Positions 9,345 through 18,945 are shown, counted from the first letter of the stretch. The stretch is DNA of 48,773 nt from Methylobacter sp. (GCA_030699385.1 JAUYMY010000058.1:1-48773), one strand, 5' to 3'. Made by a program: numbers and translations. The notes: generated by a model from the letters alone, not told the origin.

Positions 9345-9396
9345 TTTCGCTTAAATTAGTCGCCCTTTGAATTTCCACCACCAACAGAGACATCCC

Positions 9397-12300
9397 ATGC
9401 CGGCAAAGCTACACGTTATCCCCAACGCGGTCACCGAAATAACTTTTCAAGATGCTTCAATGGATATTTGGGACACCAAATACCGCTTAAAAACCAAAGA
9501 GGGCGAGGCTATCGACGGCTCCATTGACGAGACCTACCAACGGGTTGCTAAAGCACTTGCCGACGTGGAAAAAGGCAAAACCCGGCAGGAACAATGCTAC
9601 AAAGACTTTCTATGGGCATTGCGCCAGGGCGCCATTCCGGCGGGACGCATTACCTCCAATGCCGGCGCTTTGGCGCACAAACCGGCAACATCGACCATTA
9701 ACTGCACCGTCTCCGGCACCATCGCCGATTCCATGGACGACATTTTGCATAAAGTGCATGAAGCAGGCTTAACATTAAAAGCGGGCTGCGTTGCACCTGA
9801 TACCTTGGTATGCACCGAACAAGGTTACGTGACTGCAGAACGTGCCGTGACTGAACAGCACCAGCATATTCTTAGTTATGACCGCGAATCGCATTGTTTT
9901 GAAATGCGCCCTATTCTCAAACACATGACTACCGTAGTGCCTACTGATGAAAACATCGAAATAGGCTCTCATCTGGGTACGCTGACCACATCAATCAAAC
10001 ATCCTGTACTGGTCTACAGAGATGAGAAATTACAATACGTTCGTGCCGACGACATTAATCAAACTGACGCCTTAATTCATTTTCAATTGCCTTGGCAGGC
10101 TGATAAAAAAACAGCATTAAAAGCGTGGTTTGCCGGTGCGCATCTAGGCGATGGCTCAGCCTACGAAAAACATATTGATTATGCACCTACGCGGGAACAA
10201 TGGCAGCTCAAGGCCAATATCTACGGCAAACGTCTGGTTTTTAAAATACGCGCCGCCGAACGCGAAGTTGTTGAGCAGTACGCACTATTTTTTCAACAGT
10301 TTTGTGATTGCCAGGCCAAAGTCGTAGCGGCCACCACACTCAATAACACACCAGTCTGGGATTTCACGGTTGCTAGTTTTAAAGCCAGCGCAGCCAGTGA
10401 ATTGATTGATCACCAAACCGGAAAAAAAAGCCACACGCTGAAAGTGCCGCAATGGATAAAACAAGCGCCAGACCGCCATTTTTTACCTTTTCTGGCCGGT
10501 CTAATTGACACCGACGGCACTATTTCTACAGAACGCGGCAGCGCCATTTTAAGTTGCCAAAGTTCAACTTTTGCCGATGAAGTTCAAAGTTTACTCGCTT
10601 TATTTGGCGTCCACGGTGCGATCACCGCAAGAAAAGCACGCTCACATGAGTATAACGGCGCACTAATTAATGATAAGGGCGGCTACAGTCTCAAAATATC
10701 CGATTCCGATTTTTTACACAATCTTGCTACGTTTATGGCAGATAGCGGCAAAAAGAGCCGGATTAAAAAACACAAGTCTCAAGCCGGACAATACGATCAT
10801 TATGTAATGAGTTCGGCCTTGCGAACCGCGCTTGACGCCCAGCAAACTGAGCTAAGCCATCTCGAAAAACAAGCTCTTGGGTTTTATCACGGCAAGCATC
10901 ATCAAGCCACGGTAAGCCGGGTGTACTTGGATAAATGGGCTAAAAAATTCCCCGAATTACACGATAAGATCACTCTTGTCCGTCAACTGCGTCCGGTAAA
11001 AACGATTAAGCGTAATTTGGCTATTGGCGAGACCTTTTATGATTTTACCGTTGATAAACATAACAACTATTTAGCTGGCAATAATGGCTTGGCAGTCATC
11101 CATAACTGCGGTATAGGCTATGAATTTTCAACCTTGCGCCCTAAAAACGCCTATGTTTCCGGAGCCGGTGCTTACACCTCCGGCCCGCTGTCGTTCATGG
11201 ATATTTACGACAAAATGTGCTTCACCGTATCGTCAGCAGGCGGCAGACGCGGCGCGCAAATGGCGACATTCGATGTCGGCCATCCCGATGTGGTCGAATT
11301 TATCCGCGCCAAACGCGAAGACGGGCGACTGCGCCAATTCAACTTGTCGCTGTTGATTACATCTGAGTTTATTGAAGCGGTAAAAGGCGATCAACCCTGG
11401 TCTCTGTCATTTCCGGTCAGCGAAAAAGAAGTGCAACTGGACAACCTGGATCTGAGTGATGCACAGCTCATCAAATGGCGCGACCTGCCTTACATCGACG
11501 GTTATGTCCTTAACGAAGACGGCCTGGTGGCTTGTAAAATCAGCAAAACCATGCCCGCGCGCCGCTTGTGGGACATCATCATGAGCTCGACTTACGACTA
11601 CGCCGAACCCGGATTTATCCTGATCGACAAGGTCAACGAGATGAACAACAACTGGTTTTGCGAGAAGATTCGAGCCACAAACCCATGTGGTGAACAGCCC
11701 TTGCCGCCTTACGGTTCGTGCCTTCTAGGCTCAATCAACCTGACCCGCTTCGTCAAAAAACCGTTCACTTCCGACGCATCGTTCGACTGGGACAATTACC
11801 GCAAAGCCATCAAAATTTTCACTCGTATGCTCGACAACGTCGTTGAAATCAACGGCCTGCCGCTGCCCCAGCAACGCGAAGAAATCCTCACCAAACGCCG
11901 CCACGGCATGGGCTATCTGGGGCTAGGATCAACCGTCACCATGATGGGCATGAAATACGGCGATAACGCGTCCTTACAATTTACCGAAGAAGTGACCAAA
12001 GTGCTGGCCGTAGAAGGCTGGAAAGCCGGGCTTGCCCTGGCCAAAGAAAAAGGCGCGGCGCCGATTATGGAGCAGTTGTTTACCGTCACCGGCGAAATGC
12101 TGCACAAACGCCCGGAAATGATTGCCGATGGCTATAAAATCGGCGACCAAATACCCGGAAAATTGCTGCACAGCAAATACAGCCGTTACATGCAACAACT
12201 GGCGCAAGTAGAACCCGAACTGGTTGGCGAATTGATTGAAACCGGCGCCCGCTTTACCCATCACAGCTCGATTGCGCCGACCGGGACCATTTCGCTGTCG

Positions 12301-12867
12301 CTCGCCAATAACGCCAGCAACGGCATCGAGCCGAGTTTTGCCCATCATTACTCGCGCAACGTGATCCGCGCCGGTAAAAAATCCAAGGAAAAAATCGACG
12401 TGTTTTCCTTTGAACTGCTGGCTTACCGCGAGATGATCAACCCTGATGCAATGCCGTACAGCGAAGATGCCGACAAGAAACTGCCGGATTATTTTATTGC
12501 GGCGGACGATGTAACGCCCAAACAGCATGTTGATATTCAGGCGGCGGCGCAAAAATGGATTGATTCGTCAATCTCGAAAACCGCCAACGTGCCGACCGAT
12601 TATCCATACGAAGACTTCAAATCGATTTATGAATATGCCTATGACAAAGGCCTGAAAGGCTGCACCACATTCCGCTTTAACCCCGAAGTGTTCCAGGGCG
12701 TCTTGGTTAAAGAATCGGATCTGGAAAACACCACCTACCAATTCACCTTGGAAGACGGCCATGTGATGGAATTTAAAGGCAACGAAGACGTCGAATACGA
12801 CGGTGAAATCCACAGCGCCGCCAATTTGTTTGATGCGTTGAAAGAGGGTTATTACGGGAAGTTTTGA
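9397..12867 (+). CDS. nrdJ: Class II (B12-dependent) ribonucleotide reductase catalytic subunit, intein-containing
   Basis: This is the large part (NrdJa) of a split adenosylcobalamin-dependent ribonucleotide reductase, which makes deoxyribonucleotides without needing oxygen. The reading frame has 1156 codons; removing the 440-residue intein leaves 716 residues. Extein signatures are INCTVSGTIADSMDDIL (redox Cys near residue 103), AGCGIGYEFSTLRP at the splice junction, the NPCGEQPLPPYGSC loop with the catalytic Cys, and SSIAPTGTISL. It ends in ANLFDALKEGYYGKF and lacks the usual C-terminal Cys tail, which NrdJb provides. I chose the ATG at 9397 with AGAGA upstream; a TTG ten codons earlier is less likely. 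Two NrdR boxes lie upstream. Confidence 0.95.
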   Translation: MPAKLHVIPNAVTEITFQDASMDIWDTKYRLKTKEGEAIDGSIDETYQRVAKALADVEKGKTRQEQCYKDFLWALRQGAIPAGRITSNAGALAHKPATSTINCTVSGTIADSMDDILHKVHEAGLTLKAGCVAPDTLVCTEQGYVTAERAVTEQHQHILSYDRESHCFEMRPILKHMTTVVPTDENIEIGSHLGTLTTSIKHPVLVYRDEKLQYVRADDINQTDALIHFQLPWQADKKTALKAWFAGAHLGDGSAYEKHIDYAPTREQWQLKANIYGKRLVFKIRAAEREVVEQYALFFQQFCDCQAKVVAATTLNNTPVWDFTVASFKASAASELIDHQTGKKSHTLKVPQWIKQAPDRHFLPFLAGLIDTDGTISTERGSAILSCQSSTFADEVQSLLALFGVHGAITARKARSHEYNGALINDKGGYSLKISDSDFLHNLATFMADSGKKSRIKKHKSQAGQYDHYVMSSALRTALDAQQTELSHLEKQALGFYHGKHHQATVSRVYLDKWAKKFPELHDKITLVRQLRPVKTIKRNLAIGETFYDFTVDKHNNYLAGNNGLAVIHNCGIGYEFSTLRPKNAYVSGAGAYTSGPLSFMDIYDKMCFTVSSAGGRRGAQMATFDVGHPDVVEFIRAKREDGRLRQFNLSLLITSEFIEAVKGDQPWSLSFPVSEKEVQLDNLDLSDAQLIKWRDLPYIDGYVLNEDGLVACKISKTMPARRLWDIIMSSTYDYAEPGFILIDKVNEMNNNWFCEKIRATNPCGEQPLPPYGSCLLGSINLTRFVKKPFTSDASFDWDNYRKAIKIFTRMLDNVVEINGLPLPQQREEILTKRRHGMGYLGLGSTVTMMGMKYGDNASLQFTEEVTKVLAVEGWKAGLALAKEKGAAPIMEQLFTVTGEMLHKRPEMIADGYKIGDQIPGKLLHSKYSRYMQQLAQVEPELVGELIETGARFTHHSSIAPTGTISLSLANNASNGIEPSFAHHYSRNVIRAGKKSKEKIDVFSFELLAYREMINPDAMPYSEDADKKLPDYFIAADDVTPKQHVDIQAAAQKWIDSSISKTANVPTDYPYEDFKSIYEYAYDKGLKGCTTFRFNPEVFQGVLVKESDLENTTYQFTLEDGHVMEFKGNEDVEYDGEIHSAANLFDALKEGYYGKF
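9787..11106 (+). mobile_element. LAGLIDADG intein within NrdJa (440 residues)
   Basis: A protein intron that splices itself out of NrdJa. It begins with Cys131 (block A, CVAPDTLVCTEQGYV) and ends with His-Asn before an extein Cys (VIHN|C), the residues needed for splicing. Block B is LTTSIKHPVLVYR. In the middle are two LAGLIDADG motifs, FAGAHLGDGSA (about residue 245) and FLAGLIDTDGTIS (about 365-377). Both keep their acidic residue, so the homing endonuclease may be active. Block F/G is YDFTVDKHNNYLAGNNGLAVIHN. The insertion splits LKAG from CGIGYEFSTLRP, a highly conserved stretch of the enzyme. Class II and class I reductases are known intein hosts. Confidence 0.95.
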
Positions 12868-12879
12868 TATTGGATAAAT

Positions 12880-12909
12880 CTAATCAGGGTGCTCGAACAC
12901 CCTGATTAG
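12880..12909. other. Perfect 12-bp hairpin after nrdJa
   Basis: CTAATCAGGGTG and CACCCTGATTAG enclose a 6-base loop, beginning 12 bases after the nrdJa stop. No T-tract follows, so it is not a standard terminator. It may protect the 3' end of the nrdJa message or slow transcription. Confidence 0.7.
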
Positions 12910-13029
12910 GGGATAAAGGTTAAGCGGAAGAGCCCCGCCTCCAACCTCTTGTAGATTACATTCGTAAAATTACTCGGGCGATTGTACTACAAGTTTGTAT
13001 ATTGGGCTCCATTGATATGGAGAAAAAAC

Positions 13030-13125
13030 ATGAAACCAAAAATAGTTCATGTTTGTAATTACACTAGATGGCGTTTTGGCCGTCTGGAGTACGTTGTTTC
13101 ACATTGGCGTTCATTACCAGCATAA
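13030..13125 (+). CDS. Small protein of 31 residues between nrdJa and nrdJb
   Basis: An open frame of 31 codons starts with ATG preceded by a strong Shine-Dalgarno sequence (TGGAGAAAAAAC before the ATG). It is followed 9 bases after its stop by a clear terminator. The peptide is basic and aromatic, with the core NYTRWRFGRLEYVVSHWRS. I do not recognise a named family, though this Trp/Arg-rich pattern reminds me of short conserved proteins. Position between the two reductase genes, a good ribosome site and its own terminator argue for a real gene; its small size keeps this uncertain. It could also be a leader peptide for nrdJb. Confidence 0.5.
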   Translation: MKPKIVHVCNYTRWRFGRLEYVVSHWRSLPA

Positions 13126-13134
13126 TGTAACAGA

Positions 13135-13163
13135 GAAGCCCTAGCGTAAGTTGGGGCTTTTTT
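13135..13163 (+). terminator. Rho-independent terminator upstream of nrdJb
   Basis: AAGCCC and GGGCTT pair across a 13-base loop and are followed by a T-run. It ends whatever is transcribed from 12910-13134, most simply the 31-codon gene. The result is that nrdJb may need its own promoter; the AT-rich stretch 13164-13195 could hold one, but no clear -35/-10 pair stands out. Confidence 0.85.
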
Positions 13164-13211
13164 ATTGTTTTTATAATTATTATAAATATAGAGGTTCAAT
13201 TAGGAACAACC

Positions 13212-13889
13212 ATGACACTACATAAAATCAGCAAAAAAATCGTCAGTTATAAAGTTCTAACCAAAGACGACGTCGAACCGGTTAAGCAGGCAGTGCAGCC
13301 AATACTGGAAAGCATGCACGAAAACCTCACTCGCCCGGAAGTGCTGCTCGGTTCCACTTACAAAATCAAGACGCCGCAGTCGGAACATGCTTTATATATC
13401 ACGATCAACGACATGATCCTCAACCCCGGCACGCCGCACGAAGAGCGGCGGCCTTATGAAATCTTCATCAATTCCAAAAACATGGAGCATTTTCAATGGG
13501 TGTTGGCCCTGACCCGACTGATCTCGGCGGTGTTCCGTAAAGGCGGAGATGCTTGTTTTCTAGTCGAAGAAATGAAAGCAGTATTCGACCCGCACGGCGG
13601 TTATTTCAAAAAAGGCGGCGTGTTCATGCCGTCGCTGGTCGCCGAAATCGGTTATGCGATTGAATCGCATTTGAAACACATCGGCATGATTAAGCCGGAA
13701 AAAATGACCGACCATCAAAAGCAGTTTCTTGACGAAAAACGCCGTGAGTTTGAAGCTCAGCATGGCGAATCGGAAGGCCAATCGTTCCCCGAAAAAGCCG
13801 TGTTGTGCAATAAGTGCAGCACCAAGGCCATGGTGTTGATGGATGGCTGTATGACGTGCTTGAATTGTGGGGAGAGTAAGTGTGGGTGA
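13212..13889 (+). CDS. nrdJb: Class II ribonucleotide reductase small part, NrdJb
   Basis: A 225-residue protein matching NrdJb, the second polypeptide of split class II reductases as in Pseudomonas aeruginosa. It has the TSCPD-type domain with VLALTRLISAVFRKGGDACFL, FDPHGGYFKKGG and MPSLVAEIGYAIE (about residues 95-155). A C-terminal cysteine-rich tail follows: CNKCSTKA, then DGCMTCLNCGESKCG. That tail holds the redox cysteines which re-reduce the active site and are missing from NrdJa here. AGGA precedes the ATG. The 344-bp gap from nrdJa is unusual, as it holds a hairpin, a small gene and a terminator. Confidence 0.88.
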   Translation: MTLHKISKKIVSYKVLTKDDVEPVKQAVQPILESMHENLTRPEVLLGSTYKIKTPQSEHALYITINDMILNPGTPHEERRPYEIFINSKNMEHFQWVLALTRLISAVFRKGGDACFLVEEMKAVFDPHGGYFKKGGVFMPSLVAEIGYAIESHLKHIGMIKPEKMTDHQKQFLDEKRREFEAQHGESEGQSFPEKAVLCNKCSTKAMVLMDGCMTCLNCGESKCG

Positions 13890-13937
13890 TTTAACCTAAT
13901 CTATACTCTGAACGGTTAAGTTTTCGGTTTTTTGGAG

Positions 13938-13956
13938 TGCGGTCGACACGACCGCA
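13938..13956. repeat. Short perfect palindrome before sbcD
   Basis: TGCGGTCG-ACA-CGACCGCA is a perfect 8-bp stem with a 3-base loop, between nrdJb and sbcD. No T-tract follows. It looks like part of a dispersed REP-like element; an effect on sbcD expression is possible but unsupported. Confidence 0.55.
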
Positions 13957-13984
13957 GGCGGGCATCCTTTAACAGAGAAATCAC

Positions 13985-15223
13985 ATGTTAAGACTATTCC
14001 ACAGCGCCGACTGGCATCTCGGCCATCATTTACACGGCATTTCGCGGCAGCGGGAACATCAGCAGTTTCTGGACTGGTTATTGGATGAACTGAGCAGTAA
14101 ACAAGCCGATGCGCTGATTGTTGCCGGCGATATTTTCGATTCGGCCAATCCGTCTTCAGCCGCGCAAGCACAGTTGTACAATTTTCTGGTCAGTGCCAAA
14201 TCCCGGCTGCCGAACCTCGATATTGTGTTAGTCGGCGGCAATCACGATTCCGCTTCCCGGCTGGATGCGCCCGCTTCACTTCTTAATGCGCTCGGTGTGA
14301 CTGTGGTCGGCGGCTTGTCCCGCGACGCCCAAGGCGCTGTCGATTGGGAGCGTTTGTTGGTGCCGCTGACCAATGCCGACGGCGAAATTAAAGCCTGGTG
14401 TGGGGCGATGCCATTTTTGCGTAATGCCGATTTGCCAACCGAGCCAGACAGCGATCCATTAATCGCAGGCATGAAATCGCTGTACGCCGAATTGTTTGCG
14501 CAGCTGCAACAAAAGGCGGGCAATGCCGAAAGTCTGATCCTGACTGGGCATTGTTATATGGTCAACGGCGCGCTGTCCGAACTCAGTGAGCGCAAAATAT
14601 TGGGCGGCAACCAACATGCGCTGCCGGTTGAACTGTTTCCCGATGACATTGCTTATGTTGCTTTAGGCCATTTGCATTTGGCGCAAAAAGTCGGCGCCAA
14701 TGAGCATATCCGTTACAGCGGCTCGCCGATTCCGCTGTCGTTTGACGAAGCCGCTTATACGCATCAAATTATGCAAGTCGACCTCAAAGCAGGGCAGCCA
14801 CTTGTAACCGCCCCCGTTAAAATCCCGCGCAGCGTTGAATTACTCAGAATCCCCAACGGCAAAGATTTTGCCGTGTTAGCCGAGGTCATCGGACAATTGG
14901 AACAACTGACTTTAGACGAGCTGTCGCTCGAACAGCGGCCACTGTTGGAATTGCGTATCCGGCTGGAAAAACCGGAACCGGGTTTGCGCCAGCAAATCGA
15001 ACAAGCCATCGCCGCCTTGCCGGTGCGTTTATTGAAAATATCCACCGCCTACAACGGCAGCGAAAACAGCCTAGCCGATTTGAACATCGAAGAGCGCCTG
15101 GAAGAATTGCAGCCGCTGGATGTGTTTCAGCGCTGTTATCAAAACAAATATGACAAGGACGCGCCCGACGCAATGACTGCGTTGTTTAACGAATTGTTTG
15201 AAAGCCTGCAAGGAACTGACTGA
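13985..15223 (+). CDS. sbcD: Exonuclease subunit SbcD
   Basis: SbcD is the Mre11-type Mn-dependent nuclease that, with SbcC, opens DNA hairpins and trims protein-blocked ends. The 412 residues carry the phosphoesterase motifs in order: SADWHLGHHLHG (residues 7-18), AGDIFDSANPS (about 47-57), GGNHDSASRLD (about 84-94), TGHCYM and LGHLHLAQK. A C-terminal capping domain follows. Its TGA overlaps the sbcC ATG by one base, showing translational coupling. AGAGA precedes the start. Confidence 0.96.
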   Translation: MLRLFHSADWHLGHHLHGISRQREHQQFLDWLLDELSSKQADALIVAGDIFDSANPSSAAQAQLYNFLVSAKSRLPNLDIVLVGGNHDSASRLDAPASLLNALGVTVVGGLSRDAQGAVDWERLLVPLTNADGEIKAWCGAMPFLRNADLPTEPDSDPLIAGMKSLYAELFAQLQQKAGNAESLILTGHCYMVNGALSELSERKILGGNQHALPVELFPDDIAYVALGHLHLAQKVGANEHIRYSGSPIPLSFDEAAYTHQIMQVDLKAGQPLVTAPVKIPRSVELLRIPNGKDFAVLAEVIGQLEQLTLDELSLEQRPLLELRIRLEKPEPGLRQQIEQAIAALPVRLLKISTAYNGSENSLADLNIEERLEELQPLDVFQRCYQNKYDKDAPDAMTALFNELFESLQGTD

Positions 15224-18200
15224 TGCGCATTTTAGCGATTCGCGGCAAAAATCTGGCCAGTTTGGCGGAGCCGTTTGAAATTTTATTGAATGACGGCCCG
15301 TTGGCAAGCGCCGGATTGTTCGCCATTACCGGCCACACCGGCGCCGGTAAAAGCACCATTCTGGATGCCTTATGTTTGGCGCTGTATGATGAAATCCCGC
15401 GCCTACCCAGCGGCCAAGGTTTTGCTGTCGGCCACAAAGATGAAGACGAAAACCTGCGCGTGACCAGCAACGACGTGCGTTCGGTATTGCGCCGGGGAAC
15501 CGCCAACGGCTATGCCGAAGTGGATTTTATCGGCAAGGACAAACAACACTACCGTGCGCGCTGGGAGGTCAGTAAAGCCCGTGGCAAAGCGGACGGGCGT
15601 TTGCAAAAACAGGAAGTCACGCTGCTTAAAATCGACGACGGGCAACGTATCGGCCAGGGCAAAAAAGACACGCTGGAACTGATCTGCGACTTAATCGATT
15701 TGAACTTCGACCAGTTCCGCCGCTCGGTATTATTGGCGCAAGGCGATTTTGCCGCGTTTTTAAAAGCCAAAAAAGACGAGCGTTCCAGCTTGCTCGAACG
15801 CATCACCGGCACCGAATTGTATTCCGAACTGTCCATTGCCGCCTTCGAGCGGGCCCGGCAGGAAAAAGACGCGTTAAACTTGATTGCCGACAAAATGCAG
15901 CACCAAATCCCGCTCGACGCGGAAGCCCGGCTATTACTTGAGCAGCTACGCGATCAATTGACCCGCCAGTTGGCAGAATTGGATTTAAACCTTGCAGGCA
16001 ACCAAAAAATCATCGACTGGTACGCGGAACTGAAAAAACGCCAACAAGCCGAACAAAGCGCCCGCGATGCGCTTGCAGCCAGCCAACGGGCGTGGGACGC
16101 AGCCGCAAGCGAGCGCCAATTAAGCCACCAAGTCGAAGCCGCACAGCCGTTACGGCCGCTGTTAAACCAATACCAAGGCGCTGATGCCGAACACAAAGAA
16201 GCTCAACAAAAACTCAAAACCAGCAGCGACAGCTACCTCACCGCGACAACAGCACTGGACACGGCAAAAACGCAACTGACTACATTGACTGCCACGTTAG
16301 CCGATGCCGAACGGCAACAACAGCAGGCGCAAGCGTTATTAATCAAAGCGCGGGCTTTGGACACCCGCCTTGATGTGATAGGGCAAAGCGTCGGTATATT
16401 AAGCCGTGAAGAAAATGAATTGCTTAAAGTGCGGGACAGTGCCGAGCAACAGCAACAAGCGCTAATCAAACAACACCAAGAACACACGGCCACGCTGCAA
16501 CAACTGGCTATTTGGCTGGAGCAACATCAGGCGCTCAAACCCATCGCCGCCGAATGGAGCCGTTGGGATGCCGAATTGGAGCGCCACCAAGCGCTAAATA
16601 AGCAAAAAACCGCTGCCGAACTGACTGCTCAACATTTAACCGAGGCGGTCGCAAACGATGAGCGCAATCTGCACGCCTTAAAACAGGCGCTTGATGACAG
16701 CCGCAGCAAAAGCGAGTTGCAGCAGCAGACGCTGGCGCAACTGAAAACGCAGGACAGCCAGCAGTCGCTGGAGAGCTTGCATCAAACAAAAGATGAAATT
16801 GAAACCCGGCGCGGACAAATCAACTCGGCACTGAATTTGGCGGCTCAAGCACACGATTTGCAACAAGCGATACAGCAACAGTCAGCCGATTTGGCCAGCA
16901 CCGAACAGACGCTTGAGCAGCAGGCCAAGCTGCTGCACACGGTAAACCAAGACCAGCTAAACAACAGCGCTGCGCTGGACGAGGCTAAAAAAGCGCTGGC
17001 TTTGATTCAGGCAACCGCGCATAAAAACGCCGAGCAATTTCGCGCCTTGTTGCAGCCAGAGCAACCTTGCCCGGTTTGCGGCGCGCTTGAACATCCCTGG
17101 AAAGACCACGTCAACTTAAGCGATGACTATGCCGAAACGCAAGCGGCGCGAGTCGCCGAACTGGAAAACCAGCATGAAGCGCTGATTAAAACTGCCGTCG
17201 AATTGACCTCGGCCATCACGCAGGGACAACAGCACAAAACTGTCTACTCAGGCAAACTGGCCGAAGCAGAGCAAAAACTCGTGCAATGCGGCAATGATTG
17301 GCAGGCTTTGGCGTTGCACGATGCTGCCGATTTTGCCGTCACCGATGCCTCGTTATTGCCGTTACTCAAACAGCTAGAGCTGCAAATAAACGAATCGCTG
17401 GCGCTGCTTAAACAACAGGAAAAATCAGCCCTGGCCTTACAAAAGCAGCTCAAGTCCGCGCAAGCTTTAGTCGATGCTGCCAAGCTGGAACAAGACAAAT
17501 TAGCCGCCGAACACACCGCGTTGGACAAACAGCTGGCGAAAAATAAAGCCGAGCGGGAACACCTTGCCGCCGATATTCAGGCGCTGACAGTGCAGCTAAA
17601 CAGCATCGTCGATTGCTTGGCGACACCGTTCCAGCCGCTGGCAAACTGGCAACAGAATTTGCACCACTTGGGCGCCGCTTTCAGACAAAATTGCGCCGCC
17701 CAAGTGCAGCAATTTCAATACAGCGAACAGCAGCTTGATAGTGCCGCTAAAGCCCTGGAACAAATCAGCCATGACGAAAAACTCGCCGGATTGGCATTCG
17801 AGCAATGCCGGCAACTACATCAAGCCAAACAAAGCGAGCTGAACAAGCAAACGGCGGAACAACAAAAACTGTCCGGCGAGCGCGACGCGGTATTGCCCGG
17901 CCTGAGCGCCGACCATTACGAACAGGCCCTTAACCAAAAGGTGCAGGACGCCAGAAGCGCGCAGCAGCAAGCCGGAAACGCGGTCAATCAGGCGGAAACA
18001 ACGCTGGCAACCGAACAACAAAATCAGCAGCATTGGCACAGCGAAACCGAGCGGCGCCACGGCAATCTGGAAAAAGCGTCAAGCGCACTCAATCAGGCGT
18101 TGGACAAACAAGCAATAACGCGGGAGCAATTAAGCGGCTTATTGGGCAAAGACGAGCACTGGCTGGCGCAACAAAAAACCGCCACCGCCACATTGGAACG

Positions 18201-18945
18201 CGCCCTGCAAGAAGCGGCGGCGCTGTTGAAAGTCAAAATCGAGGACTGTGCCCAACATCAAAACCAGCCCATTGATCTTAGCGAGGAAGAGGCGCAAAAA
18301 CGCGCATTGGAGTTGCAGCAGCAACGGCAGACAGCGCATAGCCAAAAAGAAGAGCAGCTGATACGGCTGCGGGAAGACGATAAAAAAATCGACAGCGGAC
18401 GTGCGTTAAAAGCCGAACTGGACAGCCAACAACAGCGCTGGGAACAGTGGGAAAGCATCAATGACTTGATCGGCTCCAGAAGCGGCGCCAAGTTCCGCAC
18501 CTTCGCGCAAAGCCTGACTTTGGAAGCATTGCTGGCGCACAGCAACCGCCACCTTGACGACTTTGCCAAACGCTATGTGCTGCAACGCGTTCCGGGCAGC
18601 GACCTGGAGCTGCAAATCATCGACCGCGATATGGCCGACGACGTGCGCAGCGTACACAGCCTGTCCGGTGGCGAAAGCTTTTTAGTCTCGCTGGCGCTGG
18701 CGTTGGGCTTGGCCTCGTTGTCATCGAATAAAACCCAGGTCGAATCGCTGTTTATCGACGAAGGCTTTGGCAGCCTTGATCCCGAAACGCTGGACATCGC
18801 CATTGCCAGTCTGGACACCTTACAAGCCTTGGGCCGAAAAGTCGGCGTGATCTCGCACGTACCGATTTTGGTGGAGCGGATTGGCGCCAGAGTCGTGGTT
18901 GAAAAACAGGGCGGCGGGCGCAGCCGTGTGGTTATTGCCGGGTAA
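15223..18945 (+). CDS. sbcC: Exonuclease subunit SbcC (Rad50-like ATPase)
   Basis: SbcC is the SMC-like ATPase partner of SbcD. Its 1240 residues show Walker A GHTGAGKST at 37-45 and a Q-loop region near LLAQGDFAAFLKAK. Two long coiled coils rich in Gln, Ala, Glu and Leu (about 200-600 and 640-1050) surround the zinc hook CPVC at about 616-619. The ABC signature LSGGESFLVSLALALGL and Walker B SLFIDEGFGSLDPETLD are near the end. It is within the usual SbcC range. Codon choice and GC match sbcD. Confidence 0.96.
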   Translation: MRILAIRGKNLASLAEPFEILLNDGPLASAGLFAITGHTGAGKSTILDALCLALYDEIPRLPSGQGFAVGHKDEDENLRVTSNDVRSVLRRGTANGYAEVDFIGKDKQHYRARWEVSKARGKADGRLQKQEVTLLKIDDGQRIGQGKKDTLELICDLIDLNFDQFRRSVLLAQGDFAAFLKAKKDERSSLLERITGTELYSELSIAAFERARQEKDALNLIADKMQHQIPLDAEARLLLEQLRDQLTRQLAELDLNLAGNQKIIDWYAELKKRQQAEQSARDALAASQRAWDAAASERQLSHQVEAAQPLRPLLNQYQGADAEHKEAQQKLKTSSDSYLTATTALDTAKTQLTTLTATLADAERQQQQAQALLIKARALDTRLDVIGQSVGILSREENELLKVRDSAEQQQQALIKQHQEHTATLQQLAIWLEQHQALKPIAAEWSRWDAELERHQALNKQKTAAELTAQHLTEAVANDERNLHALKQALDDSRSKSELQQQTLAQLKTQDSQQSLESLHQTKDEIETRRGQINSALNLAAQAHDLQQAIQQQSADLASTEQTLEQQAKLLHTVNQDQLNNSAALDEAKKALALIQATAHKNAEQFRALLQPEQPCPVCGALEHPWKDHVNLSDDYAETQAARVAELENQHEALIKTAVELTSAITQGQQHKTVYSGKLAEAEQKLVQCGNDWQALALHDAADFAVTDASLLPLLKQLELQINESLALLKQQEKSALALQKQLKSAQALVDAAKLEQDKLAAEHTALDKQLAKNKAEREHLAADIQALTVQLNSIVDCLATPFQPLANWQQNLHHLGAAFRQNCAAQVQQFQYSEQQLDSAAKALEQISHDEKLAGLAFEQCRQLHQAKQSELNKQTAEQQKLSGERDAVLPGLSADHYEQALNQKVQDARSAQQQAGNAVNQAETTLATEQQNQQHWHSETERRHGNLEKASSALNQALDKQAITREQLSGLLGKDEHWLAQQKTATATLERALQEAAALLKVKIEDCAQHQNQPIDLSEEEAQKRALELQQQRQTAHSQKEEQLIRLREDDKKIDSGRALKAELDSQQQRWEQWESINDLIGSRSGAKFRTFAQSLTLEALLAHSNRHLDDFAKRYVLQRVPGSDLELQIIDRDMADDVRSVHSLSGGESFLVSLALALGLASLSSNKTQVESLFIDEGFGSLDPETLDIAIASLDTLQALGRKVGVISHVPILVERIGARVVVEKQGGGRSRVVIAG

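Noticed and set aside
12880..12909. Hairpin as a Rho-independent terminator of nrdJa
   Set aside because: The stem is perfect but no T-tract follows, so I describe it only as a hairpin.
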